Shown: positions 13,641 to 21,655 of the stretch, piece after piece
Layout: each line of letters begins with the position of its first letter
Position numbering within the stretch: position 1 is the first letter of the stretch
DNA from: Solwaraspora sp. WMMD406
Lineage (GTDB): Bacteria; Actinomycetota; Actinomycetes; Mycobacteriales; Micromonosporaceae
DNA: 64,000 bases
Direction: 5' to 3'
Assembly (NCBI RefSeq): GCF_029626025.1
Contig: NZ_JARUBF010000001.1
Span: 1,364,001 to 1,428,000 of the forward strand
Notes under the pieces: model-generated
Told to the model about the DNA's origin: nothing
Database searches by the model: none
The model's input: the letters and a program-made list of their open reading frames with translations, nothing else
Position numbers and translations under genes: made by a program

Positions 13641-13669
13641 AGGGCCGGGTCCGTGACGGACCCGGCCCT
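13641..13669. terminator. Bidirectional terminator between convergent genes
   Basis: AGGGCCGGGTCCG-TGA-CGGACCCGGCCCT has 13-bp perfect arms and a three-base loop. It lies between the permease (plus) and the binding protein ending at 13691 (minus). A smaller hairpin (ACCGGCG-AGA-CGCCGGT) lies just upstream. Confidence 0.85.
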
Positions 13670-13690
13670 ATCGTCGATCGTCGCGCCTGG

Positions 13691-14878
13691 TCAGCTTGCC
13701 AGCCGCCAGCGTCCACCCCGGGACACCAGCATGGTCAGCGCCTGCGGCATCAACCCGGAGTGGTTGTCCGGCGTCATCCGGATCGGTCCGGACAGTCCGT
13801 CGAACTGGGTGGTCTCCAGGACGTCCCGGATGTCCTCCCGACTCACCGAGTTGTCCTCGCCGGTGGCGCTGGCCACCGCGTCGGCGATCAGTTGAACCGC
13901 GTCGGCGGCGAACGACGAGAATCCGTAGTAGCTGCCGAACCGGGCGGTGTAGTCGCGGAACCACTGCTTGCGGGCGGCCTTGGCCGGAGTGGTGGCGATG
14001 ACGTCGTCGATCACCATCGTCTGGGTGAAGACCAGGTTGACTCCTTCGGTGCCGCCTGCCGCCCCACCGGTCAGGAACAGGTCCCCGGCGGCGGCCGCGT
14101 CGAAGAAGATCGGACCTGGATAGTCGAGCTGGGCGGCGCTGTCCGCCGCCAGGGCCGCTTGCTCCGCGGACGTCCAGATCAGCAGGGCACCCGGCTCGTC
14201 TTCCTCCGCCAGAGCGGCGACCGCCTGGCTCACGTCGGTGTCGGTGGTCCGGACCTGTTCCGTACCGACCAGATCGATGCCGATCTTGTCGAGTTCCGCG
14301 GACATGATCCGCAGTCCGTCCTGGCCGTATTCGTCGTCGGTGTGCAACAGGCTCGCCTCGTCGATGTCGAGGCGGCGCAACTCGCTGGCGATGGTGGCGG
14401 CACTGTCGGTGGCGTTCGGGCCGAGCTTGAACATGTACCGGCGTTCCGCCACCGGCGCGGCCACGGCGGTGGCCGGAGCGAGGGAGATGGTGGGCACGCG
14501 CTTGTCGTTGATGGTGCGGGCGGCGCCGACCGCGCAGTCGCTGCAACTGCCCATGATGATCGCCGTGACCTGCGAGTCGCTGGTGAAGTCGCCGATGTTA
14601 CGTAGGGACTCACTGGGGTCGGAGCGGTTGTCCCGTACGTCGAGTCGTACGGTGCGCCCGCCCAGCAGGCCCGATTCGTTGATCTGCTCAACTTTGAGTT
14701 CGAGCGCCCGCTGGTAGCCCTTGCCGACTGCGGCCGCCGCGCCGGACAGTTCGAGGTCGGCGGCGATGACGATGTCGCCGCCCGCCGCGGTGTCGTCGGC
14801 GAACTGGCAGCCGGCAAGCATCGGCACCAGCAAAGTAGACGCCAGGGCGGTGAGCAGGGCGGAACGGGTGGGCCTCAA
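13691..14878 (-). CDS. Branched-chain amino-acid-type substrate-binding lipoprotein (orphan)
   Basis: A 395-residue type I periplasmic binding protein of the Leu/Ile/Val-binding class. The signal peptide ends at a lipobox (VPMLAGC). The mature part has DIVIAADLELSGAAAAVGKG, RTVRLDVRDNRSDP, AIIMGSCSDCAVGAA and LLHTDDEYGQDGLRIM. I chose TTG 14878 because GGAGG stands 6 bases upstream; longer forms would add an unlikely leader. No permease or ATPase of this class is near, so it may not be a transporter part. It is divergent from the conservon kinase gene and may serve as a ligand receptor for it (inference). Confidence 0.83.
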   Translation of the reverse strand: MRPTRSALLTALASTLLVPMLAGCQFADDTAAGGDIVIAADLELSGAAAAVGKGYQRALELKVEQINESGLLGGRTVRLDVRDNRSDPSESLRNIGDFTSDSQVTAIIMGSCSDCAVGAARTINDKRVPTISLAPATAVAAPVAERRYMFKLGPNATDSAATIASELRRLDIDEASLLHTDDEYGQDGLRIMSAELDKIGIDLVGTEQVRTTDTDVSQAVAALAEEDEPGALLIWTSAEQAALAADSAAQLDYPGPIFFDAAAAGDLFLTGGAAGGTEGVNLVFTQTMVIDDVIATTPAKAARKQWFRDYTARFGSYYGFSSFAADAVQLIADAVASATGEDNSVSREDIRDVLETTQFDGLSGPIRMTPDNHSGLMPQALTMLVSRGGRWRLAS

Positions 14879-15345
14879 GTCATTCCTCCAGGTACGCGGC
14901 AGGTGCGGGCCGGCCGTTTCGGGGGCGGACACGTTCGCCGACGTCCTCAATAGAAGTCTTGCCGGCGGCATGCCGTACGGTGTGCGCGGAACCTGCGAAC
15001 GTGGGAAACCTTGCCAATGGCCGTCGCTCTGGTCAAGCGCGCCGGTCAGCTGGTAGTTCGGGACAGCTGTCCCATATGTTGGCAACGAGGACTGGTTGCG
15101 AGCGTTAACTTTGCCGATACAAACATCTGTGGAACTTCCATCCGCCCTGATCAGGGCGGTGTCATGAAGATATCGTCCGGTAGCTCTAGGGTAGATCCGG
15201 GTCGTCCGACCGATTTCTGCCCGGCTGAGGCTTCCCAACTGGGTCTACTTCTGGTGAAATCGCGGCCGTGCCGCATGCGGCGCTGGCCGTTGCAGCAGGC
15301 ATCGGCCGGCAGTCCGCGGGTGGAGATAACGACGGAGGCGATGTC
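14879..15345. other. Divergent intergenic region, binding lipoprotein / conservon
   Basis: A 467-bp region with no gene I can support. It contains a 14-bp palindrome GGGACAGCTGTCCC (15060-15073) and an AT-richer stretch around 15101-15135 where a conservon promoter could lie. A GGAGG site at 15334-15338 serves the kinase start. Confidence 0.5.
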
Positions 15346-18300
15346 GTGAGGACCGGACCGACGACCCTGCCCGACAACGGACCGCGCAAGCGCCGCGCGC
15401 CGCTGCGCTGGGTACCTCGGCTGAGGGATGCCCGGATCAGGTCCAAGTTGGCGCTCATCCTGGTCGTCCCCTTGGCCGCCGTGGCCGCCCTGGCGACGGT
15501 ACGTCTGGTCGACGTCGGCCAGGGCGCGCTCGAAGCCCGGCTGGTGAGTTCCCTGGCGGCGCTCTCGACCGACGTCTCGGCGTTGGCTCAGGACGTCCAC
15601 AAGGAGCGGATGGCCGCGCTGACGTTGCTGGCCTCCGACGACGCCGCCGCGGAAAGCTACAACGCCCGGGTCCGGCGTACCGACGAGAGCATCGCCGCGT
15701 ACGCTGCCGAGCGCGCCGCCGTGGGCGAGGTGCCGACAGCCGTCGAGCGCCAGCTCATCGACATCGACGACCACCTCGGTACGTTGAACGCGACCCGCCA
15801 GGAGGTGCTGGACCGCCGCCAGATGCCGGTGCCGGAAGCGGTGCTGCGCTACGGGGTCATCCTGTCCGACCTGGCCTCCTACGGCGAGATCCTCGGTCAG
15901 GTCTCGGGTGAGGGCGAGGTGCCGGACAGCCTGCGGGCGGTCTCCGCGTTCGCCCGGGCCAAGGCGGCCACCGCCGAAGAGGAAGCCATCGTCTTCGCCG
16001 CGCTCTCCGCCGGGCAGCTCGACGAGGAACAGTTCTCCTCCTACCTCGCCACGCTCACCAGCCAGCAGGAAGCGCTGCTGTCGTTCTCGCTGACCGCCTC
16101 CCCGTGGGAGCAGGACCTGGTCAACACCAGCGTCACCGGTGACGCGGTCTTCCTGGCCGACCGGGTGGCCACCGAGATCACCAGGTCGGTCGGCCAACGG
16201 GCCACCCTCGGCCCGGACGAGGCGGCCCGCGCGGTCGGCGCGGTCAACGATCTGATGCGGTGGGCGGAGATCCAGCTGGAGTCCCAGCTGCTCGACCGGG
16301 CCTCCCAGGTCAGCACCGACGTCACCCGGCAGGCGATGACCGAGTCGGCCCTGGTGCTGATCGCGCTGGTGCTGGCCATCGCGCTCGCGGTCGTGCTGGC
16401 CCGGTCCTTGAACAGCTCGCTGCGGCGGCTGCGGGAAGGCGCCATGGCGGTGGCCAACCGGGACCTGCCCGAGGCGGTCGCCAAGCTGCGGGACATCAAC
16501 GATCTCAACGACCGGGGTCCCGAGGAGATCGTCCGGAACCTGCGTGATCCGATCCGGCTACCCAACCGCGACGAGGTCGGCCAGGTCGGCCAGGCCTTCA
16601 ACGTGGTGCACCGGGAAGCGGTCCGGATCGCGGCCGAGCAGGCCGCGCTACGGGCGAGCGTCTCGGCGATGTTCCTCTCGCTGGCCCGACGGAGTCAGAC
16701 GCTGGTCGACCGGATGATCGGCGAGCTCGACATGATCGAGCGCGGCGAGGAGGACCCCAAGCGACTCGCCCAGCTGTTCCAGCTGGACCACCTGGCCACC
16801 CGGATGCGCCGCAACGACGAGAACCTGCTGGTCCTCGCCGGCGCCGACTCCAGCGCCCCGCGCCGCGAGGACGCGCTGCTGGTCGACGCGCTGCGGGCCG
16901 CGCAGTCCGAGGTCGAGCTCTACAACCGGATCGAGTTCGGCACCGTCGACACCGACATCCTCATCTCCGCGCACGCGGTCAACGACGTGGTACGGCTCGT
17001 CGCCGAGCTGCTCGACAACGCCACCCGGTTCTCCCCACCGACCACCACCGTGGTCGCGGACGCCCGGCGGCTGCGTGACTACGTGCTGATCCAGGTCGAG
17101 GACCGTGGACTCGGACTCTCCGAGGAGCAGTTCGACAACCTGAACCGCCGACTCGCCGCGCCTTCCACGATGGACGTGTCGGCGTTCCGGCTGATGGGGC
17201 TCGCGGTGGTGAGCCGACTCGCCGGCCGGTACGGCATCCGGGTCGAACTGCGCCCGAACGTCGAAGGCGGCACGGTCGCCCAGGTCACCCTGCCCAGCAG
17301 CATCCTGGTGCTGCCGCAGCGCAGTCGCGAACCGGTGATGAGCCGGGGACGGCTGTCATCGGCGGAGCCGGTGTCCGCCGCACCGACCTCGGGCGGCAGC
17401 TGGTCGCCGGTTTCCGCGCCGCCGACGTCGCCGGCCCTGCCGGGGCGGACCGCGACCCTCACCGACCAGTGGCAGAACGCCCGATCGTCGCAGTGGAACG
17501 CGGTGGCCGGAGCGAACACGGCCGCCTTCTCGGTGACCGCCGGCGCCGCCGGACCGCTGTCCAACGCGCCGACGTCCGGGGCCCTGTCCAACGCGCCGAC
17601 GTCCGGAGCGTTGTTCAACGCGCCGACGTCCGGGCCGGCGGCGGGTTCGATCTCGCCGCGTACCGCAGGTCCGGTGCCCGGGCCGATGGCCGGACCGGCA
17701 CCACCGGTGATGAGCCCGGCGATGTTGGCTTCGCCGGCTCCCGCGCCGGCACCCCCGGCACCCCCCGCCCCGACGGCCCCCGCCGCAGCCGGGCCGGATC
17801 TGGCGGCGAGTGTCGGCACTCCGACCGTGGCGTACCCGACGGTGCGCCCCTCCACGTTGCGCGGATACGCCGACCAGGGAGTCATCCCGGCCACCGCGCA
17901 TCCGATGTCGCCGGTGGTGCGACCGGCAGCCCAGCTTCCACAAGGACCGGTCGCCGGTGCGACCGGCGTCGGGGCACGCCCCGACGAGCCCGCCGAGATG
18001 CCGCCGATCTTCCGGGAGATGGAGGCGGTCTGGTTCCGGGCCCACGGACAGGCCGAGACGAGCACCTTCCAGCGACCGGCCGGGGGGTACGGGCCGAACA
18101 CCGGTGGTGCCGCCAATGGCGTACCGCTGTCTGGTGACTCAGCCGCGACGCTCGGCGCACCGTCCGCGACCGCCCCCACCCGGCCACCACTGCCGGCACG
18201 CAACCCGGGGCAGTCGGCACCACCACCGGCGGCGTACTCTGCTCCGGTGCAGCCGAACGCCGCACCACATTCCGCCGCCGCGCCGGCCGACGTACCGTCC

Positions 18301-18642
18301 ACTCCGGCCCCCAGCAGTCTGGGGGCGGCGGGTGCCATTCCACGGCAACGCACCGGAGGGACGGACACCTGGCGTACCGCTGCTGACGAAGGGTGGGCGC
18401 GGGCCAGCCAGGCGGCCGAGCCGGAGGTGGCCGGCACCACCCGGTCCGGCTTGCCGAAGCGCCGTCCACAAGCGCAGCTCGTGCCGGGCGGTGTCGAGTC
18501 CAAGCCCAGCCGGTCGACGGCCCGGCGTACCCCGGACGAGGTCCGTGGCCTGCTGTCGGCATATCACCGTGGCGTACAACGTGGCCGGACCGTCGGCACG
18601 GAGCAGTACGGCGCCACTTCAACCAAGGAGACCAGCGAATGA
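15346..18642 (+). CDS. Conservon sensor histidine kinase with NIT-type extracellular domain (CvnA)
   Basis: A 1098-residue membrane kinase. TM1 is LALILVVPLAAVAALATVRLV (about 35-55). An extracellular helical region follows with nitrate/nitrite-sensing (NIT) features (HKERMAALTLLAS; AKAATAEEEAIVFAALSAG). TM2 lies near 335-355, then a HAMP-like linker, and an ATPase domain with N-box VRLVAELLDNATRFSPP (about 548-564) and G-box EDRGLGLSEEQ. The dimerisation region LFQLDHLATRMRRNDENLL is the atypical one of conservon kinases. From about 665 to the end it is a Pro/Ala-rich tail with NAPTSG repeats. GTG 15346 has GGAGG 7 bases upstream; an upstream start at 15268 is less likely. It overlaps cvnB by ATGA. 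Confidence 0.9.
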   Translation: MRTGPTTLPDNGPRKRRAPLRWVPRLRDARIRSKLALILVVPLAAVAALATVRLVDVGQGALEARLVSSLAALSTDVSALAQDVHKERMAALTLLASDDAAAESYNARVRRTDESIAAYAAERAAVGEVPTAVERQLIDIDDHLGTLNATRQEVLDRRQMPVPEAVLRYGVILSDLASYGEILGQVSGEGEVPDSLRAVSAFARAKAATAEEEAIVFAALSAGQLDEEQFSSYLATLTSQQEALLSFSLTASPWEQDLVNTSVTGDAVFLADRVATEITRSVGQRATLGPDEAARAVGAVNDLMRWAEIQLESQLLDRASQVSTDVTRQAMTESALVLIALVLAIALAVVLARSLNSSLRRLREGAMAVANRDLPEAVAKLRDINDLNDRGPEEIVRNLRDPIRLPNRDEVGQVGQAFNVVHREAVRIAAEQAALRASVSAMFLSLARRSQTLVDRMIGELDMIERGEEDPKRLAQLFQLDHLATRMRRNDENLLVLAGADSSAPRREDALLVDALRAAQSEVELYNRIEFGTVDTDILISAHAVNDVVRLVAELLDNATRFSPPTTTVVADARRLRDYVLIQVEDRGLGLSEEQFDNLNRRLAAPSTMDVSAFRLMGLAVVSRLAGRYGIRVELRPNVEGGTVAQVTLPSSILVLPQRSREPVMSRGRLSSAEPVSAAPTSGGSWSPVSAPPTSPALPGRTATLTDQWQNARSSQWNAVAGANTAAFSVTAGAAGPLSNAPTSGALSNAPTSGALFNAPTSGPAAGSISPRTAGPVPGPMAGPAPPVMSPAMLASPAPAPAPPAPPAPTAPAAAGPDLAASVGTPTVAYPTVRPSTLRGYADQGVIPATAHPMSPVVRPAAQLPQGPVAGATGVGARPDEPAEMPPIFREMEAVWFRAHGQAETSTFQRPAGGYGPNTGGAANGVPLSGDSAATLGAPSATAPTRPPLPARNPGQSAPPPAAYSAPVQPNAAPHSAAAPADVPSTPAPSSLGAAGAIPRQRTGGTDTWRTAADEGWARASQAAEPEVAGTTRSGLPKRRPQAQLVPGGVESKPSRSTARRTPDEVRGLLSAYHRGVQRGRTVGTEQYGATSTKETSE

Positions 18643-19049
18643 ACAGGCCAGCAGCTATTCAGGACATGGGTTGGCTGCTCAGCAACTTCGCCGACAGCGT
18701 CGCCGGCATCGCGCACGTGGTGGCTGTCTCGGCTGACGGGCTGTTGCTTGCCTCCTCCCGTGATCTGCCTGCGGATCGTGCCGACCAGCTGGCCGCCATC
18801 ACATCCGGTGTGGTGAGTCTGACTGACGGCGCAGCCAGGATGTTCAGCGCCGGTGGCGTACTGCAGACTGTGATCGAGATGGACAGTGGGTACCTCTTCC
18901 TGATGTCTATCAGCGACGGGTCGTCCATGGCGGTTCTCGCCGCGCGTAGCTGCGACGTGGGCCAGGTCGGGTACGAGATGGCGCTGCTGGTGGAGCGGGT
19001 CGGTGCCGCCCTGGTCCCGCTGCCCCGCGAGGCCGTGGGCAGGGCCTGA
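18639..19049 (+). CDS. Roadblock/LC7 domain protein (CvnB)
   Basis: A 136-residue roadblock/LC7 fold protein: MGWLLSNFADSVAGIAHVVA, VSADGLLLASSRDLP, then VIEMDSGYLFLMSISDGSSM and GQVGYEMALLVERVG. In conservons this subunit acts as a membrane-associated partner of the GTPase. The start overlaps the kinase stop (ATGA), with an AAGGAG site upstream. Gene order kinase-roadblock-DUF742-GTPase is the standard cvnABCD arrangement. Confidence 0.95.
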   Translation: MNRPAAIQDMGWLLSNFADSVAGIAHVVAVSADGLLLASSRDLPADRADQLAAITSGVVSLTDGAARMFSAGGVLQTVIEMDSGYLFLMSISDGSSMAVLAARSCDVGQVGYEMALLVERVGAALVPLPREAVGRA

Positions 19050-19126
19050 TCCGCCGCTGAAGTTCCGCCACACGAAAGACCGTCGACGGTGACGTGCCAG
19101 TCAACTCCCGAGGAGGTGACCGCTGA

Positions 19127-19492
19127 ATGGGACAACCACGAGAAGACCCGCGCGGAGCGCTGGTCAGACCTTATGCGGTCACCCGGGGCCGCACCGAACC
19201 ACGCCAGCACATCGCGCTGGAGGCGGTCCTGGTGGCATCCGCCGCAGCGGTCACCGAGTCCCGATTCGCCGGGCACGACAAGCATCGAATCGCCACGATC
19301 TGTGACAACCGTGCCCAGTCCTTGGCGGAGATCGCCGCGTACACCCGGCTGCCGCTGGGTGTCGCGCGGGTCCTCGTCGCCGACATGGTCGCCGACGGTC
19401 TGCTGACGTTGCACAGCGCCGCTCCGGTAGAGGCGTACGAGGAGCGGATGGAACTTCTTGAGAGGGTACTAAGTGGACTTCGCAGGCTATGA
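19127..19492 (+). CDS. DUF742 protein (CvnC)
   Basis: A 121-residue DUF742 protein with a winged-helix-like core: LVRPYAVTRGRTEP at the N-terminus, HRIATICDNRAQSLAEIAA in the middle, LPLGVARVLVADMVADGLL and a leucine-rich end. A CGAGGAGG site precedes ATG 19127. Its end overlaps cvnD by 20 bp. The family is found almost only in conservons; its molecular role is not firmly known. Confidence 0.94.
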   Translation: MGQPREDPRGALVRPYAVTRGRTEPRQHIALEAVLVASAAAVTESRFAGHDKHRIATICDNRAQSLAEIAAYTRLPLGVARVLVADMVADGLLTLHSAAPVEAYEERMELLERVLSGLRRL

Positions 19493-20096
19493 CCGCGCTG
19501 GCGTACGCCAGAACAAGGGGATCACCTCCGCGAAGATCGTCATCGCGGGTGGTTTCGGGGTCGGCAAGACCACCCTGGTCGGGGCGGTCTCGGAGATCAC
19601 GCCACTGACGACAGAGGCGTTGATGACCTCGGCCGGCGTGGGCATCGACGACCCGTCGAAGGTGCCGGGCAAGGAGACCACGACGGTCGCGATGGACTTC
19701 GGCCGGATCACCATGGCCGACGACCTGATTCTCTACCTGTTCGGCACCCCCGGCCAGACCCGGTTCTGGTTCATGTGGGACGAGATCATCCGGGGTGCGG
19801 TAGGTGCGGCCGTGCTGGTCGACACCCGCCGGATCGCCGACGCGTTCGCCCCGCTGGACTACTTCGAGAACCGTCAGTTGCCGTACCTCGTCGCTCTGAA
19901 CTGCTTTGACGGGGCGCCGCGCTACGACGTCGAGGAGGTACGGGAGGCGCTCGCCATCGCTCCGCACGTACCGCTGGTGATGTGCGACGCGCGGGACCGC
20001 GACTCGACCAAGGGCGTCCTGGTGACCGTCGTCGAGCACGCGATGGCGACGCTTCGGGCCGAGCACGGACGCGGCTACCCGGCACCGGTCGGCTGA
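19473..20096 (+). CDS. Conservon GTPase (CvnD)
   Basis: A 207-residue small GTPase-like protein. The P-loop is GGFGVGKTT (about residues 26-34), the switch II-like motif is FGTPGQTRFWFMWDE and the base-recognition region is LNCFD, an N-x-x-D variant of NKxD. The GTG start at 19473 lies within cvnC, so expression is tightly coupled. In this system the kinase, roadblock and DUF742 proteins are thought to control its nucleotide state at the membrane. Its stop codon lies in a partly duplicated 16-bp segment. Confidence 0.95.
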   Translation: MDFAGYDRAGVRQNKGITSAKIVIAGGFGVGKTTLVGAVSEITPLTTEALMTSAGVGIDDPSKVPGKETTTVAMDFGRITMADDLILYLFGTPGQTRFWFMWDEIIRGAVGAAVLVDTRRIADAFAPLDYFENRQLPYLVALNCFDGAPRYDVEEVREALAIAPHVPLVMCDARDRDSTKGVLVTVVEHAMATLRAEHGRGYPAPVG

Positions 20097-20108
20097 TCTC
20101 CGGTGCCG

Positions 20109-20142
20109 GTCGGCTGACACCCGGTACCGGGTGTCAGCCGAC
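20109..20142. terminator. 34-bp palindromic terminator after the conservon
   Basis: A perfect palindrome with 17-bp arms (GTCGGCTGACACCCGGT and its complement), lying between the convergent conservon and nnaR. It can act in both directions. Confidence 0.8.
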
Positions 20143-20168
20143 GAACGGCAGTCGAGCCAGCCCGGATC

Positions 20169-20210
20169 GTGATCCGGGCCGGCTCAGTCGTGATCCGGGC
20201 CGGCTCAGTC
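20169..20210. repeat. 21-bp tandem repeat spanning the nnaR stop
   Basis: GTGATCCGGGCCGGCTCAGTC is present twice without change. The copy at 20190-20210 contains the nnaR stop codon (minus strand 20207-20205). Confidence 0.9.
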
Positions 20211-21293
20211 GACCGGGAGCCGGTAGCCGCGCTTGACCACGGTCTGGATGACACCCGGCGTGCCGAGCCCGGCTCGCAACCGGGCCACCGCCATCTCCAC
20301 CGCGTGCTCGTCGGCACCGCGCGGCAACGTACGTAGCAGCGCGGCGCGGGACAGCACCCGGCCCGGGGTCTGCGCCAGCGCCCGCAGCACGGCCATCGGT
20401 GCCGGTGCCAGCGGACGGAGTTCGCCGTCGACCAGGGCGGCGTGACCGCGCAGGGTGAGCAGGTGCCCGCCGACCTTCAGGTTGACCGCCCGCCGGGGAA
20501 GTTCGTCGACGAGGGTGCGGACCAGGGCACCCAGCCGGGCCCGGGCCGGTGCGACCACCGGCACGCCGTGCCGGCGCAGCGGTGCCGCGGTGACCGGTCC
20601 GACGCAGGCGGCCAGTACGTCGGCGCGTAACGCGTCCAGGACGGCCTCGCCGTTGGTGCCGGCGGCCCGCAGCAGAGCGCCGACCGCCTGCGCGGAGGTG
20701 AAGGTGACCGCGTCGACCAGCCGTCCGGTGACCAGGTCGACGAGCCGGTGCAGCGGGGCCGGGTCGGCCGGTGGTGCCCACCGGTAGACCGGCACCTCGA
20801 TCACGGTGGCGCCGGCCGCCTCCAACGCCGCGGTGCACTCCGACTGCCGGTCGCCGTGCAACTGCATGGCGACGACCTGACCGGCCACGCCACGCTCCCG
20901 CAGGTGGTCGACGACTTCGTCGCAGCTTTCCGAGGCAGGGGACCATTCGTCGTGCAGTCCGGCGGCGCGGATCGCGCCCCGGGCCTTCGGCCCCCGGGCC
21001 ACGATGTAGGCGCCACCCAGCACCGCCCGCAAGGGCTCGGCCAACCCCCAGCCTTCGGCGGCTTCCAGCCAGCCGCGCATGCCGATTCCGGTGTTGGCGA
21101 CCAGGACGTCCGGCGGATCGTCCAAGCAGGCCCGGGTCGCGGCGCGTAGTTCGGTGTCGTCGGCCAGCGGCACGATCCGCAGCGCCGGGGCGAGTACGAC
21201 CCGTGCGCCGCGCCGTTCCAGCAGCGCCGCGAGTTCGTCGCGTCGCCGGTCGGCGGTGACACCGATGGTGAACCCGGACAACTCGCCCGACAT
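20205..21293 (-). CDS. nnaR: NnaR-type regulator: uroporphyrinogen-III synthase-like domain fused to winged helix
   Basis: A 362-residue fusion. Residues about 1-255 form a HemD-like domain (GFTIGVTADRRRDELAALL, PDVLVANTGIGMRGWLEAA, VDAVTFTSAQAVGALL). Residues about 270-362 form an OmpR/GlnR-type winged helix (APAPMAVLRALAQTPGRVLS and ending TVVKRGYRLPVD). This architecture is that of NnaR, a co-activator of nitrate/nitrite assimilation acting with GlnR in actinomycetes. The start overlaps the nirD stop (TGATG), making it part of a nirB-nirD-nnaR operon. The HemD part may bind a tetrapyrrole or have lost catalysis; sequence alone cannot decide. Confidence 0.9.
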   Translation of the reverse strand: MSGELSGFTIGVTADRRRDELAALLERRGARVVLAPALRIVPLADDTELRAATRACLDDPPDVLVANTGIGMRGWLEAAEGWGLAEPLRAVLGGAYIVARGPKARGAIRAAGLHDEWSPASESCDEVVDHLRERGVAGQVVAMQLHGDRQSECTAALEAAGATVIEVPVYRWAPPADPAPLHRLVDLVTGRLVDAVTFTSAQAVGALLRAAGTNGEAVLDALRADVLAACVGPVTAAPLRRHGVPVVAPARARLGALVRTLVDELPRRAVNLKVGGHLLTLRGHAALVDGELRPLAPAPMAVLRALAQTPGRVLSRAALLRTLPRGADEHAVEMAVARLRAGLGTPGVIQTVVKRGYRLPVD

Positions 21294-21655
21294 CAGTGAT
21301 CCCGCCGTCGGCCGAGCACTTCGATCAACCCGTCGCGGCAGCGCACCTGGTAGGTCGGCACGGCGACGTCCGGCAGGTCGAGGCATTGCCCGGTACGCAG
21401 GTCGTAGACCTGCTTGTGCAGTGGGGAGGCGACGGTCGGCGCGTCGCCCCGGGTACCGACGATCCCCCGGGACAGTACGTAGGCACCGGTGACCGGATCC
21501 TGGTTGCCCACGGCGTAGAGCGTCCCGTCGTAGGTCCGGAAGATCGCCACCTGTTCGCCGTCGACCAGGGCGGCCACGCCGCGTTCCGGCTCCACCCGGC
21601 TGTACGGGCACACCGGTGTCCACCGGCCGGCGACGTTGACGGTCTGCACGCTCAT
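21293..21655 (-). CDS. nirD: Nitrite reductase small subunit NirD
   Basis: A 120-residue Rieske-fold small subunit of NADH-dependent assimilatory nitrite reductase. It has RWTPVCPYSRVEPERGVAAL, YAVGNQDPVTGAYVLSRGI, TVASPLHKQVYDLRTGQC and a C-terminal LPTYQV-like strand. As usual for NirD, the Cys/His ligands of true Rieske proteins are incomplete (only parts such as SPLHK remain). The start overlaps the nirB stop (ATGA), and its end overlaps nnaR. Confidence 0.95.
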   Translation of the reverse strand: MSVQTVNVAGRWTPVCPYSRVEPERGVAALVDGEQVAIFRTYDGTLYAVGNQDPVTGAYVLSRGIVGTRGDAPTVASPLHKQVYDLRTGQCLDLPDVAVPTYQVRCRDGLIEVLGRRRDH

